A DNA stretch of 60,564 bases. Origin: an uncultured Pseudomonadota bacterium. Its GTDB lineage: Bacteria; Pseudomonadota; Gammaproteobacteria; Steroidobacterales; Steroidobacteraceae. The notes under the pieces are model-generated. The model ran no database searches, was not told the DNA's origin, and worked only from the letters and a program-made list of their open reading frames with translations. The stretch lies in contig CADEFQ010000021.1 in the NCBI GenBank assembly GCA_902826635.1, positions 1 to 60,564 on the forward strand. Reading direction: 5' to 3'. The position numbers and the translations under genes are program-made. Positions 50,995 to 59,968 of the stretch are shown in pieces (position 1 is the first letter of the stretch; every line of letters starts with the position of its first letter).

Positions 50995-52311
50995 ATGCCG
51001 AACGTCTCGAAGATCGTCATCGCACTGCTTGCCGGGATCGTGCCGCTCGCGCTGCCGGCCGCCACGGGCGCCCCGCTCGTCGTCAGCACTCCCGATCAGT
51101 TGGCGCTCGCCCCTGACGTGGCGGTGGGTCCAAAGGGCGAAGTTGCCGTGCTGTGGCTCGCAAAGGGCGATCCGGATTCCGCGACGGAAAAGGCGGCGGC
51201 AGCCGAGCGCGCCCAAAGCGGGCATTCGCACCTGTCGTCGATGAACCTGTACGTCGCCGTATCGGACGACGGTGGCACGAGCTTCGGCCCGCCGGTGCGG
51301 GTGAATCCCGAGAGCGATGCCGTGTGGGGCTTCGCGGTGAGCCGACCGCGCGTGGCATTCGGGCCGAAAGGCACGCTGCACGTCGCGTATCCGGCGAACG
51401 AGCACAACCAGAACATCGACAAGCCGGTGCTGACCGCGCACTACACGCGCTCGACCGACGGCGGCAAGACCTTCGAGGCGGCGCGACGCCTGAGCACGCT
51501 GACCGACTCCGACATGAGCCAGGTCATCCACGGTGGCTTCGCGAGTGTCGCCGCCTTCGGCACGCTCGGCGTCGCACCGAACGGCGATGTGTATCTCGCG
51601 TGGATCGACACGCGCCTGATGAAAGCGCCGACCGACAACGCCACGGTGTTCGGGATCGTGTCGCGCGACGATGGCCGCACGTTCACACAGGACGCCGTCG
51701 AGACGGACAGCAATGTGTGCCCGTGCTGCCAGGTCACGCTCGCGTTCGACAGCAAGTCGCGCCCCTACCTCGGCTCGCGCATCGTCACTGCGGACAACGT
51801 GCGCATGAGCAGTGTCGCGCACGCCGATGGCCGCGGCGGCAAGTTCGGCACGCGCGTCTCGACCGGCGGCACGCCCTGGCACATCAACGGCTGCCCGCTG
51901 AAGCCCACGGTGCTCGCGGTGCGCGGCTCGACGGTCTACACGGCCGCGCACAACGGTGCCGAGACGCCGCCCGGAGTGATGCTCGCGACCTCGCGTGACG
52001 GCGGTGCCAGCTTCAGCACGCCGCTGGCGGCGCATCCCGGTGCGCAGGTTTCGGACGCTCCGGCCCTCTCGCTGGTCGCCGGTGATCGCGCGATGATCGC
52101 GTGGCACGCGAAGACCGACGGCCCGCGCAGGATCTACTACCGCACGCTCGACGCCGCAGGCGCGCCGATCGGCGCGCCGGTCGCCCTCGCGAGCGGCGAA
52201 GGCACGGCGCAGAACCCGGCGCTCGCCACCCGGCCGGACGGCCGTGCACAGCTCGCCTGGCAGCAGGACGACCGCATCTACACGCTCGCCATTGATCCTG
52301 CGAAGCCATGA
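50995..52311 (+). CDS. Exported BNR/sialidase-like beta-propeller protein
   Basis: A 438-residue protein with a signal peptide (residues 1-25) and BNR/Asp-box repeats of a beta-propeller (SDDGGTSFG, STDGGKTFE, SRDDGRTF, SRDGGASFS). The catalytic arginine triad of true sialidases is not evident, so enzymatic activity is unlikely. A cysteine cluster NVCPCCQV (near residue 243) and a further cysteine in INGCPL could bind a metal or form disulfides. The stop overlaps the ATG of the TlpA-like gene (ATGA). GGGGAA precedes the start. Confidence 0.85.
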   Translation: MPNVSKIVIALLAGIVPLALPAATGAPLVVSTPDQLALAPDVAVGPKGEVAVLWLAKGDPDSATEKAAAAERAQSGHSHLSSMNLYVAVSDDGGTSFGPPVRVNPESDAVWGFAVSRPRVAFGPKGTLHVAYPANEHNQNIDKPVLTAHYTRSTDGGKTFEAARRLSTLTDSDMSQVIHGGFASVAAFGTLGVAPNGDVYLAWIDTRLMKAPTDNATVFGIVSRDDGRTFTQDAVETDSNVCPCCQVTLAFDSKSRPYLGSRIVTADNVRMSSVAHADGRGGKFGTRVSTGGTPWHINGCPLKPTVLAVRGSTVYTAAHNGAETPPGVMLATSRDGGASFSTPLAAHPGAQVSDAPALSLVAGDRAMIAWHAKTDGPRRIYYRTLDAAGAPIGAPVALASGEGTAQNPALATRPDGRAQLAWQQDDRIYTLAIDPAKP

Positions 52312-52826
52312 AACGTCGCGCGTTCCTCGCTGCCATCGCGGCAAGCACCGGGTCGGCTGCCCTCGGGACCCTCACCGTCGCGCGCGCGCAGGCAACGACG
52401 GCGCCGTCGACGATTCCGCCCGTCAACGCGAGCGGACTGCGCACGGCCCTCGCCGCCGAGCGCGGCAAGGTCGTCGTGCTGAACCTGTGGGCGAGCTGGT
52501 GCGTGCCGTGCCTGCGCGAGATTCCGGATCTCGTGCGCATCGAGCGTGAACTCGCGCCGCGCGGCGCGGTGCTGATCGGCGTGTCGATGGACGAACCGGG
52601 CGATGCCGCGCGCGTGGCCACCTTCCACGCGAAGTACTTCCCGGAATTCCGCAGCTACCTGCGGACCGAGCGCGAGATCGATGCGATCGCGAGCGTCGTC
52701 GACCCGGCGTGGAATGAAGTGCTGCCGACCACCTATCTGCTGGGTCGCGACGGCAAGGTCGTGAGGCGCGTCCAGGGCGCGAAGACGCTCGAGCAGTTTC
52801 GGGCGCTGATCGAAAGCGCGCTTTAG
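52308..52826 (+). CDS. TlpA-like exported thioredoxin
   Basis: A 172-residue thiol-disulfide oxidoreductase with the redox motif WASWCVPC (near residue 60) and a thioredoxin fold ending in LPTTYLLGRDGKVVRRVQG. The leader (KRRAFLAAIAAS) is a signal with a twin-arginine-like start. It works in the periplasm, donating electrons to substrate disulfides. It overlaps the BNR protein gene by four bases, so that protein's CPCC cysteines are its likely client. Confidence 0.9.
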   Translation: MKRRAFLAAIAASTGSAALGTLTVARAQATTAPSTIPPVNASGLRTALAAERGKVVVLNLWASWCVPCLREIPDLVRIERELAPRGAVLIGVSMDEPGDAARVATFHAKYFPEFRSYLRTEREIDAIASVVDPAWNEVLPTTYLLGRDGKVVRRVQGAKTLEQFRALIESAL

Positions 52827-53083
52827 CGCAGTTTCGCCCTGGCGGCGGCGACGATCATCGAGCCCCGCTTCCTGAGGGCGCGCAGCGTGTGGCGCGCCCA
52901 TGCGAACTCGAGGCCGAGGATCGCGAGGCCCGCGGGAATCACGATGAAGGCCGGCCCGGGCAGCACTGTCAACGCGATTCCGACGAGCAACACCGTGAAC
53001 CCGGTGATCGTGATCACGATGCGCCGCGCCCATTTGTAGGGCACGTGCAGCGGGTGGTCGCGGTGCAGGTCAGGCCATTTCAT
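52823..53083 (-). CDS. PGPGW-type membrane protein
   Basis: An 86-residue protein with two membrane helices separated by a LPGPAFIVIPAGLAILGLEF stretch, as in the PGPGW (TIGR02611-like) family; here the motif reads PGPAF. The function is unknown. The ATG overlaps the stop of the alpha/beta hydrolase (ATGA), and its stop overlaps that of the convergent TlpA gene by four bases. Confidence 0.85.
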   Translation of the reverse strand: MKWPDLHRDHPLHVPYKWARRIVITITGFTVLLVGIALTVLPGPAFIVIPAGLAILGLEFAWARHTLRALRKRGSMIVAAARAKLR

Positions 53084-53991
53084 GGCGAAGCTGTGACACG
53101 TTGCGCGACGAATTGTTCAATGCACCGCGCCACCACGCCCGGCTCCTCGTGGTGCATCATGTGCCCGACTCCGGGTATCGTCTGCAGCGTCAGTCGCGGG
53201 AAGACGGACTGGAAATATTCGTCGGTACCGCTCTCCCCGAGGCGTGTGCGAAACGCCGAATGCTCGCCGAGCAGCAACAGCATCGGCGCGACACCGCGAC
53301 GCCAGCACGCCTCCGCTTCCTCGCGCCGGTACAACACCGGGTTCACGAGCCGATGCCGTGGATCAGAGGCAAGCCGATAGCGTTGACCCACCGGCCGTGT
53401 CCAGGCCCTCGCGAGAAATTCCGCGCGGGGTGGCGTGAGCCGCGGATTGCGCGAGCACAGGTATTTCGCCAGGTCGCCCGGCGAGGCGTAGCCCGTTTGC
53501 CGCGACCGCTGCGACTGCTCGTCGAGCCAGCGCGCGAGCCGATCCGGCGCCTCCTCGGGCGACGTGGCCGGCAGCCCGAAGCCCTCGAGGTTCACCGTCC
53601 ACGCAATGCGACCGGGGCGGATGCCGCCGTAGAGCGCGGCGATGTTGCCGCCCATGCTGTGTCCGATGAGCCGCGCCGGCCCGCCCGTCGCGACGAGATC
53701 GAGCAGCGCCTCGAGGTCCGCCAGGTAATCGGAAAACCAGTAGCCCCCCGGCTGCCAGTCGCTGCCGCCGAAGCCCCGCCAGTCGAGGCCGACGAACGAC
53801 CAGTCGGCGGGCAGCTCATCGACGAGGAACTGCCAGCTGTCGGCGGCATCGAGGAAGCCGTGCAGCAGGATGATCGGCTGCGCCGACGGCGGCCCCCATC
53901 TCGTGATGCGATGGCGCAGGCCGCGCAGCACGAGGTCCTCGTGCACCGGCGCGCGCTTCGGCGCATAGCACTCGTCGTCCGTGGCACTCAC
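53080..53991 (-). CDS. Alpha/beta hydrolase
   Basis: A 303-residue alpha/beta hydrolase with intact catalytic features: oxyanion strand ILLHGFLDAADSW, nucleophile serine in GHSMGG (near residue 112), and late histidine in GVGHMMHHEEP. It should be an esterase or a related hydrolase; the substrate is not predicted. It is the middle gene of ilvA-hydrolase-PGPGW, with 4-base overlaps on both sides. Confidence 0.88.
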   Translation of the reverse strand: MSATDDECYAPKRAPVHEDLVLRGLRHRITRWGPPSAQPIILLHGFLDAADSWQFLVDELPADWSFVGLDWRGFGGSDWQPGGYWFSDYLADLEALLDLVATGGPARLIGHSMGGNIAALYGGIRPGRIAWTVNLEGFGLPATSPEEAPDRLARWLDEQSQRSRQTGYASPGDLAKYLCSRNPRLTPPRAEFLARAWTRPVGQRYRLASDPRHRLVNPVLYRREEAEACWRRGVAPMLLLLGEHSAFRTRLGESGTDEYFQSVFPRLTLQTIPGVGHMMHHEEPGVVARCIEQFVAQRVTASP

Positions 53992-55505
53992 GCGCCGAGG
54001 AACATCCGGTACGCGGGGTTGTGCGTCTCATCGGCGTATTCGTAGTGCAGCTCCCCGAGGTGCAGCACGAAATCCTCGCGCTCCGCCGGGGGCACCTGGA
54101 TGCCGGCCAGCACCCGGCCGTAGTCGGAGCCATGGTTGCGGTAGTGAAAGAGACTGATGTTCCAGCGCGTGCCGATCGCTTGCAGGAAGCGCACCAGCGC
54201 GCCGGGGCGCTCGGGGAACTCGAATCGAAACAGCAGCTCGTGCTCGATGCCGCGCGCGTGGCCCCCGACCATGTAGCGCGCGTGCAGCTTCGCGACCTCG
54301 TTCTCCGACATGTCCTCCACTGCATAGCCCGCGCCGCGCAGCGCGCCGATCACGGAATCCTTCTCCGCCCGTCCCTGCGAGAGCGCAAAGCCGACGAAAA
54401 TCTGCGCGGCGTGCGCGCTTTCGTAGCGGTAGTTGAACTCGGTGACGCTGCGCGCGCCGAGCGCCTGGCAGAACGCGAGGAAGCTGCCGGGCCGCTCTGG
54501 GATTTCGACGGCGAGCAGCGCTTCACGCTGCGCTCCGAGGTCGGCACGCTCGGCGACATGCCGCAGTCGGTCGAAGTTCATGTTGGCGCCACTCGTCAGC
54601 GCCACGATCCGCTTGCCGCGCCAGCCGGCGCGCGCCGCGTACTTCTTGATGCCCGCGACCGCGAGCGCCCCGGCCGGTTCCGCGATCGAGCGCGTGTCCT
54701 CGAAGATGTCCTGGATCGCGGCGCACGTCTCGTCGGTGTCGACCAGCACGATCTCATCGACGTGCTGGCGCACGAGCTGGAAAGTTTCCTCGCCGACGCG
54801 CCGCACCGCGACACCATCGGCGAACATGCCGACGCGCTCGAGGGTCACGCGCTTTCCCTGTCGCAACGACTCATGCATCGCCGCCGCATCGGCCGGTTCG
54901 ACACCGATGATCTTCACGCGCGGATAGAGATATTTTGCATAGACCGCGATGCCGGCAATCAGGCCACCGCCACCCACCGGCACGAAGATCGCGTCGATCG
55001 CCCCGCCCGTCTGCCGCAGGACCTCGACGGCGATCGTGCCCTGGCCCGCGATCACGTCCGGGTCGTCGAAGGGGTGCACGAACACGAGTTCGCGCTCGCG
55101 TGCGAGCGCGAGCGCGTGTTCATAGGCGGCGTCGTAGTCGTCACCGTGCAGCACCGCCTCGCCCCCGAGGTCGATGACCGCCTGCACCTTGATCTGCGGA
55201 GTCGTCACCGGCATCACGATCACCGACTGGATGCCCCGCCGTTTCGCCGCGAGCGCGACGCCCTGCGCATGGTTGCCCGCGGACGCGCAGATCACGCCGC
55301 GGTTCGCGGCCGCCTGCGACAGGTTCGCAATCTTGTTGTAGGCGCCGCGCAGCTTGAACGAGAACACCGGCTGCAGGTCCTCGCGCTTGAGCATGACCTC
55401 GTTGCCGATGCGGCGCGAGAGGCGCGGCGCGGCGTCGAGTGGGGATTCGATCGCCACGTCATAGACGCGCGCCTTCAGGATGCGCTCGATGTAAGGACTC
55501 GCCAA
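53988..55505 (-). CDS. ilvA: Threonine ammonia-lyase, biosynthetic (long form)
   Basis: A 505-residue PLP enzyme that converts L-threonine to 2-oxobutanoate, the first step of isoleucine synthesis. The PLP lysine is in FSFKLRGAYNK; the phosphate-binding GGGGLIAG and SAGNHAQGVAL are typical. Two C-terminal ACT-like regulatory regions (about 330-505) mark the isoleucine-inhibited biosynthetic form. The start is TTG 55505, giving the expected N-terminus (ASPYIERILKARVYDVA); there is no ATG upstream of the fold. No other branched-chain genes are nearby. Confidence 0.94.
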   Translation of the reverse strand: MASPYIERILKARVYDVAIESPLDAAPRLSRRIGNEVMLKREDLQPVFSFKLRGAYNKIANLSQAAANRGVICASAGNHAQGVALAAKRRGIQSVIVMPVTTPQIKVQAVIDLGGEAVLHGDDYDAAYEHALALARERELVFVHPFDDPDVIAGQGTIAVEVLRQTGGAIDAIFVPVGGGGLIAGIAVYAKYLYPRVKIIGVEPADAAAMHESLRQGKRVTLERVGMFADGVAVRRVGEETFQLVRQHVDEIVLVDTDETCAAIQDIFEDTRSIAEPAGALAVAGIKKYAARAGWRGKRIVALTSGANMNFDRLRHVAERADLGAQREALLAVEIPERPGSFLAFCQALGARSVTEFNYRYESAHAAQIFVGFALSQGRAEKDSVIGALRGAGYAVEDMSENEVAKLHARYMVGGHARGIEHELLFRFEFPERPGALVRFLQAIGTRWNISLFHYRNHGSDYGRVLAGIQVPPAEREDFVLHLGELHYEYADETHNPAYRMFLGA

Positions 55506-55570
55506 GGGATCCGCCGGGGGTAGTGAGGCGAAGAGCTTACCGAAAATCCCTGCGGCAGGGAGCCCCGTTG

Positions 55571-58054
55571 CTAAGCCCGCTCCCCCACCGGCTTCACGCC
55601 GTACCGAAATTTCGCCTTGCCGATCGTCACCTGATCGCCATCGGCGAGCGCCTCGCGCGTCACGCGCCGGCCGTTCACGTACACCCCGTTGGTGCTGTTC
55701 AGGTCCTCGACGATCGTCAGTGTCGGTCCGGCAAGGATCACCGCATGGTGACGGCTGATGTACTTGGCGTTGATCTGCAGGTCGTTGTCGGGCGTGCGGC
55801 CGATCGTCGTCTTGCGACCGAGCACGTGCACGACCTCGCCGGGTCCGTCGATCCGCGCAAGGAGGCGCGCAAGGCCGTCGTGCGCCATCTCGTTGCCGGT
55901 CGTCGCAAGCGGGTCGATGCGCTGCATGCTTTCACGAATGCTGCCGAGCACCGCCGCGCTGCTCGCGGCCTCGGCGCCGATGCGCCCGATCAGCGCGTCA
56001 CGTTCCTCGAGGGCTCGACGCGTTGTCGCGAGCTGCCCGCGAGCCTCGGCTGCGGCCGCCGCGAGTTCGTCGATCCGCAACTGCCGGGCGCGCATTTCCG
56101 CTTCGAGCCGGTTCAGCTGATCTTCAGCGGCCTGCAGGTTCTCCTGCAACTCGCCCTCCCTCGTGGCCGCCTCCTGCAGGTCGGCGCGCACCGTGTCGAG
56201 CGCGCGGTCGCGCTCCGCAACCTGCGCCGCGAGTTCTCCCTCGCGCCGTTCGAGACCCTGCGAGCGCTCGCTGTGCGATCGCAGCGCCTCGTTCGCGCCC
56301 GCCGCGTGCACTTCGCGCTCCGCGAGGGCGGCGCGGGCGGCGTCCAGCTCGGTTGCGAGTGTCTCGGCGCGCGCCTTCTGCGCCGCGAGCAAGCCTTCGA
56401 GTTCGTCATGGAGCGCGGTCGCAGCGCGCATCGTCGCGTCGTGATCGGCGTCCCGTGCTTCCGCGGCCCGCACCAACCGGTCGAGGTCCGCAAGACGCTG
56501 GTCCTGCCGGCTCACGCTGTCGCGCTGTGAGCTGTAGGTGGAGCGCGCGCCCTGCAGTTCCTGCGTGAGCTCGACGACCACGCCGCCAAGGCGCGCCACA
56601 TCCGCCTCGAGCGCTTCGATCTGTTCCTTCCTCTTCGCGAGCGTGCCTTCGAGCGATTCGACCGCGGCGCGCAGCGCATCGCGCTCGATCACGCCGCTCG
56701 CGATCTCGCGGGCGCGCTCTGCGAGTGCCTCGACCTGACGGTCGCGCGCGGCGCCGAGGGTTGCCAGCGCCGCGTCGCGCTCCGCGACTCTTGCGAGCAA
56801 CGCTTCAGCGTCACGCTCGGTCGCCGTCAGTGCGCGCGCCCGGGCCGCGATGGCGGTCTCGGACTCGCGCAGCTTCGCCTGCACGGCATCGCGCTCGGCG
56901 GCGAGAGCGGTGATGCGAGTCCCCGCCGCGGCGAGTTCCGTCTCGATGGCACCGGCGCGCTCACGCTCCCGCGCGGCTTCCGCCTGCAACAAGGCTGCGC
57001 GGGACGCCCCCGCATCAACCTCGTGTTCGAAACCGCGCAGCAGTCCCTCGTAGACACCGCGTAGGCCTTCGCGCGAGCTCGCCTCCTCCCGATGCAGCGC
57101 GACGACGCTGCGCAGGTCCGCAAGCTCGGCGCTGCGCTGTGCTTCGAGCCGGCCGCGCGCGTCTTGTTGAAGGGCGGCCGCAGCGATTTCATCCGTGCGG
57201 GTCCTGAGCGCCTCCTCGGTGGTCGCGAGCGCAGCCCGCAAGCGGCTCACTTCGCCTTCGACCGCCGCGAGGGCGCCACGCGCCTCGTTCGCGCTCTGGT
57301 CGCCGGAGGCGAGTTCGCTGCGCAAGCTCGCCAGGGCCGCGTCACGATCGGCCAGTGCCGCCGAACGTTCCTCGAGTTCCGCGGCAAGCTGCGCCGCGCG
57401 CGCCTCGAGCGCCCGATGTTCGCGCTCGAGCTCGGCGAGTCGCAGCGCACGCTGGGCGCCCTGCGGTTCGAGTTCGGCAAGACGACGCTCGCGCGCCGCG
57501 AGGGAATTCGAACGGTCCGCCAGCGCAATGTCGCGCTCGGCCAGCGTCTCGCGCAGCGCACGCGCCTCGCTTCGCAGGCGATCGGCTTCGCCCGCGAGCT
57601 CGGCGCCGCGCGCTTCGAGCGCGCCATGGGCGAGTGAGCGGGAATCGAGTTGTTGCGCAGCGTCGTCGGCGCGCCGCCGTTCGCCTGCGAGCGCGGCATT
57701 CGCGGCCGCGAGCGCTGCCGTCGCCTCGTCCGCGCGCGCCGTGGCAGTGTCGCGTTCAAGGCGTGCCCGGTCGAGTTCACTCTCGATGGAAATGAGGCGC
57801 TCGCCTTTGCGCCGGAGGCGCTCCTCCACGTCGCGCAGGTTCTCGGACAACGACCCCAGGTCGCTCGCGAGATCGGATCGCAACGCTCCGATCTCTGGCT
57901 CGTTTGCGTGAGGGGAATCGGCGGGCGCCGGCAGCACGCCGACCGCCCAGGTGTCGGTGGACGAGAGCGGATCGTCGAGCGTCGGCAGTTCGGCCGTACT
58001 GTCGGGGTCGGCGTCCGGGAGGTGGGGCTTCGCGGGTTTCTTGTGAGCGCCCAT
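55571..58054 (-). CDS. Long coiled-coil protein with C-terminal FHA domain
   Basis: An 827-residue protein. Residues about 60-700 are almost entirely heptad-like Ala/Glu/Arg/Leu sequence, a coiled coil several hundred residues long. Residues about 735-815 are a canonical FHA domain (GRTPDNDLQI, SRHHA, NSTNGVYVNG). There is no signal peptide or membrane helix. It probably forms a rod that docks on phosphothreonine proteins, and could be a scaffold for the kinase signalling encoded 13 kb away; that link is speculation. ilvA follows 65 bases downstream. Confidence 0.87.
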   Translation of the reverse strand: MGAHKKPAKPHLPDADPDSTAELPTLDDPLSSTDTWAVGVLPAPADSPHANEPEIGALRSDLASDLGSLSENLRDVEERLRRKGERLISIESELDRARLERDTATARADEATAALAAANAALAGERRRADDAAQQLDSRSLAHGALEARGAELAGEADRLRSEARALRETLAERDIALADRSNSLAARERRLAELEPQGAQRALRLAELEREHRALEARAAQLAAELEERSAALADRDAALASLRSELASGDQSANEARGALAAVEGEVSRLRAALATTEEALRTRTDEIAAAALQQDARGRLEAQRSAELADLRSVVALHREEASSREGLRGVYEGLLRGFEHEVDAGASRAALLQAEAARERERAGAIETELAAAGTRITALAAERDAVQAKLRESETAIAARARALTATERDAEALLARVAERDAALATLGAARDRQVEALAERAREIASGVIERDALRAAVESLEGTLAKRKEQIEALEADVARLGGVVVELTQELQGARSTYSSQRDSVSRQDQRLADLDRLVRAAEARDADHDATMRAATALHDELEGLLAAQKARAETLATELDAARAALAEREVHAAGANEALRSHSERSQGLERREGELAAQVAERDRALDTVRADLQEAATREGELQENLQAAEDQLNRLEAEMRARQLRIDELAAAAAEARGQLATTRRALEERDALIGRIGAEAASSAAVLGSIRESMQRIDPLATTGNEMAHDGLARLLARIDGPGEVVHVLGRKTTIGRTPDNDLQINAKYISRHHAVILAGPTLTIVEDLNSTNGVYVNGRRVTREALADGDQVTIGKAKFRYGVKPVGERA

Positions 58055-58121
58055 TGCCGCGCAAGTTTAGCGCGCCTTTGGCGCACCCCGCGACTCGCGG
58101 CGCCGCAGCATCGGACATAAA

Positions 58122-59312
58122 ATGTCCCGCATGCGCAATGTCTGGATTCTGACGCTGGCCCAGGCGCTGGCGGGCTGCGGCACGCTGGTCCTGATCGCCT
58201 TCGGCGGCATCATTGGCGCCCGGATCGCGCCGGACCCGACGCTTGCGACCCTGCCGCTGTCCCTCGGCGTCGTGGGGGTCGCGGCCGCGTCGATTCCGGC
58301 GGCGCTCTCCATGCAGCGCTTCGGGCGGCGTCGCATGTTCATCCTGAGCGCCCTCGCCGCCGCGGTCGCGGCGCTCGGCTGCGCCTGGGCGGTTGCGCAC
58401 GGGCAGTTCGCCGGGTTCTGCATCGGGGCGACTTTTCTCGGCGCGAACATGGCGTTCGTGCAGCAATACCGCTTTGCCGCGACCGAATATGTCGAACTGG
58501 AAGAGGTCCCGCGCGCGGTCGCCACCGTAATGCTGGGCACCCTCGCGGCTGCGTTCATCGGACCCGAGACCGGAGAGCGCGTGCGCCTCCTCGGCGGGTG
58601 GCCGGAGTTCAGCGGCTCATTCGTCGCCGTCGCGGCCTTCCTCGTGCTGTCAGCGATCGTTCTGCTCGCGCTCGGATCGCCGCACCCGCACCGCCACGCG
58701 GCGGGCGGCGAGGCGCGCCCGCTCCGCGTGATCGTGGGTCAGCCGACCTATCTCGTCGCGTTGTTCGCCGGCCTCACGTCGTACGCGGTGATGAGTTTCA
58801 TCATGACCGCGACGCCGATCAGCATGCACGTGATCGACGGCCAGAGCGTCACCGCGACGAAACAGGTCATCACGTCGCATCTCGTCGCGATGTACCTGCC
58901 GTCGCTCGTGAGCGGTTGGCTGATCGCGCGGCTCGGGATCGCGCGCATGATGCTCGTGGGTGTCGGCTGCATGGCGGCCTGCGTGGCCGTGGCCGCGGTG
59001 CTGGGCCATGCGTTCACGCACTATCTCGCCGGGCTCGTGCTCCTCGGCCTCGGCTGGAACCTGCTGTTCGTCGCGGGCACGACGCTGCTGACGCGCACCT
59101 ACTCTCCGCGCGAGCGCTTTCGCGCGCAGGGCTTCAACGATTTCGCGACGTTCACCTCGCAGGCCCTCGCATCGCTCGCAGCCGGCGCCGCCATCCTCGC
59201 GATCGGCTGGCGCAACGTGAATCTCGTCGGTATTCCGGTGCTGCTCGCGATGTTCGTCGCGGTGCTGGCGTGGCATCGCATCGCGACGCGCGCAGCGGTC
59301 GCTACGCGCTGA
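58122..59312 (+). CDS. MFS transporter
   Basis: A 396-residue protein with about twelve membrane helices and MFS features (motif A-like QRFGRRRMFILSA; long central loop HPHRHAAGGEA). It resembles the family of small MFS permeases without known substrate. ATG 58122 and 58131 both encode plausible starts. It diverges from the coiled-coil FHA gene with 67 bases between; the 3' end overlaps the convergent hydrolase-like gene by 11 bases. Confidence 0.88.
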   Translation: MSRMRNVWILTLAQALAGCGTLVLIAFGGIIGARIAPDPTLATLPLSLGVVGVAAASIPAALSMQRFGRRRMFILSALAAAVAALGCAWAVAHGQFAGFCIGATFLGANMAFVQQYRFAATEYVELEEVPRAVATVMLGTLAAAFIGPETGERVRLLGGWPEFSGSFVAVAAFLVLSAIVLLALGSPHPHRHAAGGEARPLRVIVGQPTYLVALFAGLTSYAVMSFIMTATPISMHVIDGQSVTATKQVITSHLVAMYLPSLVSGWLIARLGIARMMLVGVGCMAACVAVAAVLGHAFTHYLAGLVLLGLGWNLLFVAGTTLLTRTYSPRERFRAQGFNDFATFTSQALASLAAGAAILAIGWRNVNLVGIPVLLAMFVAVLAWHRIATRAAVATR

Positions 59313-59868
59313 GGAAAGTGCGCAGCTCGAGCGCGATCGCGTTCATTGGTTCGGGTCCGTCGCCGGCCTGCAGCAGCAGGGTGGGCTGCGTGAGCAGCGG
59401 CAGCTTTTCGCGGATGCGCTGATCCGCGGCCGGATCCGGCAGGTCGAGGAACGCAACACGTCGCACTTCCTCGACACGCGTCAGCGCCAGTTCCGTCGCG
59501 ACGAATGCGCCGGTGCCGGCCGCCAATACATCGACGCGACGCAAGCGCAAGTCGCGCAGGAAATCGCCAAGCGCTGCAGCCAGGTCGGCGAAGCCGGCGT
59601 CGGGTGACGGGCCATCGGATTCACCACTGCCGGGCAAGTCCGGCGCATACACCGAGCGATCGCGGCCGATCGTTCGCATGAGCCCTGCAAACATGCGCCC
59701 GGTGGCGCCGTTGCGATGGATGCAGAGCACCGGCGTCGCTTCGTCGAAGCCGCCGCCGGCCGGCATCGCATTGTGGACATGCAGCTGGCCGTAGCGGCAT
59801 TCGAAATACGCCCGCCGTACGCTGGGCTCGAGGTCGCGCCCGACTTCCGTTGCCGCCCGTCTTGCCAT
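59302..59868 (-). CDS. Short alpha/beta-hydrolase-like protein lacking nucleophile
   Basis: A 188-residue protein that starts like an alpha/beta hydrolase: VLCIHRNGATG as oxyanion strand, DLPGSGESDG and then the elbow AAGTGAFVA, where G-x-S-x-G has glycine at the serine position. The C-terminal part is shorter than usual and no catalytic histidine is seen. It is probably not a standard hydrolase. ATG 59868 is chosen as the first start giving the fold; the frame is open further upstream without homology. Confidence 0.72.
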   Translation of the reverse strand: MARRAATEVGRDLEPSVRRAYFECRYGQLHVHNAMPAGGGFDEATPVLCIHRNGATGRMFAGLMRTIGRDRSVYAPDLPGSGESDGPSPDAGFADLAAALGDFLRDLRLRRVDVLAAGTGAFVATELALTRVEEVRRVAFLDLPDPAADQRIREKLPLLTQPTLLLQAGDGPEPMNAIALELRTFLSA

Positions 59869-59968
59869 GTGATGCCCACTCCTCGCACGGCAGGTGGTGC
59901 CGTGAACGCGAACTATAGCGATAATCGGGGTACCGACTTGTGACCCCTGCCCCAATCAAGGTACCCGC

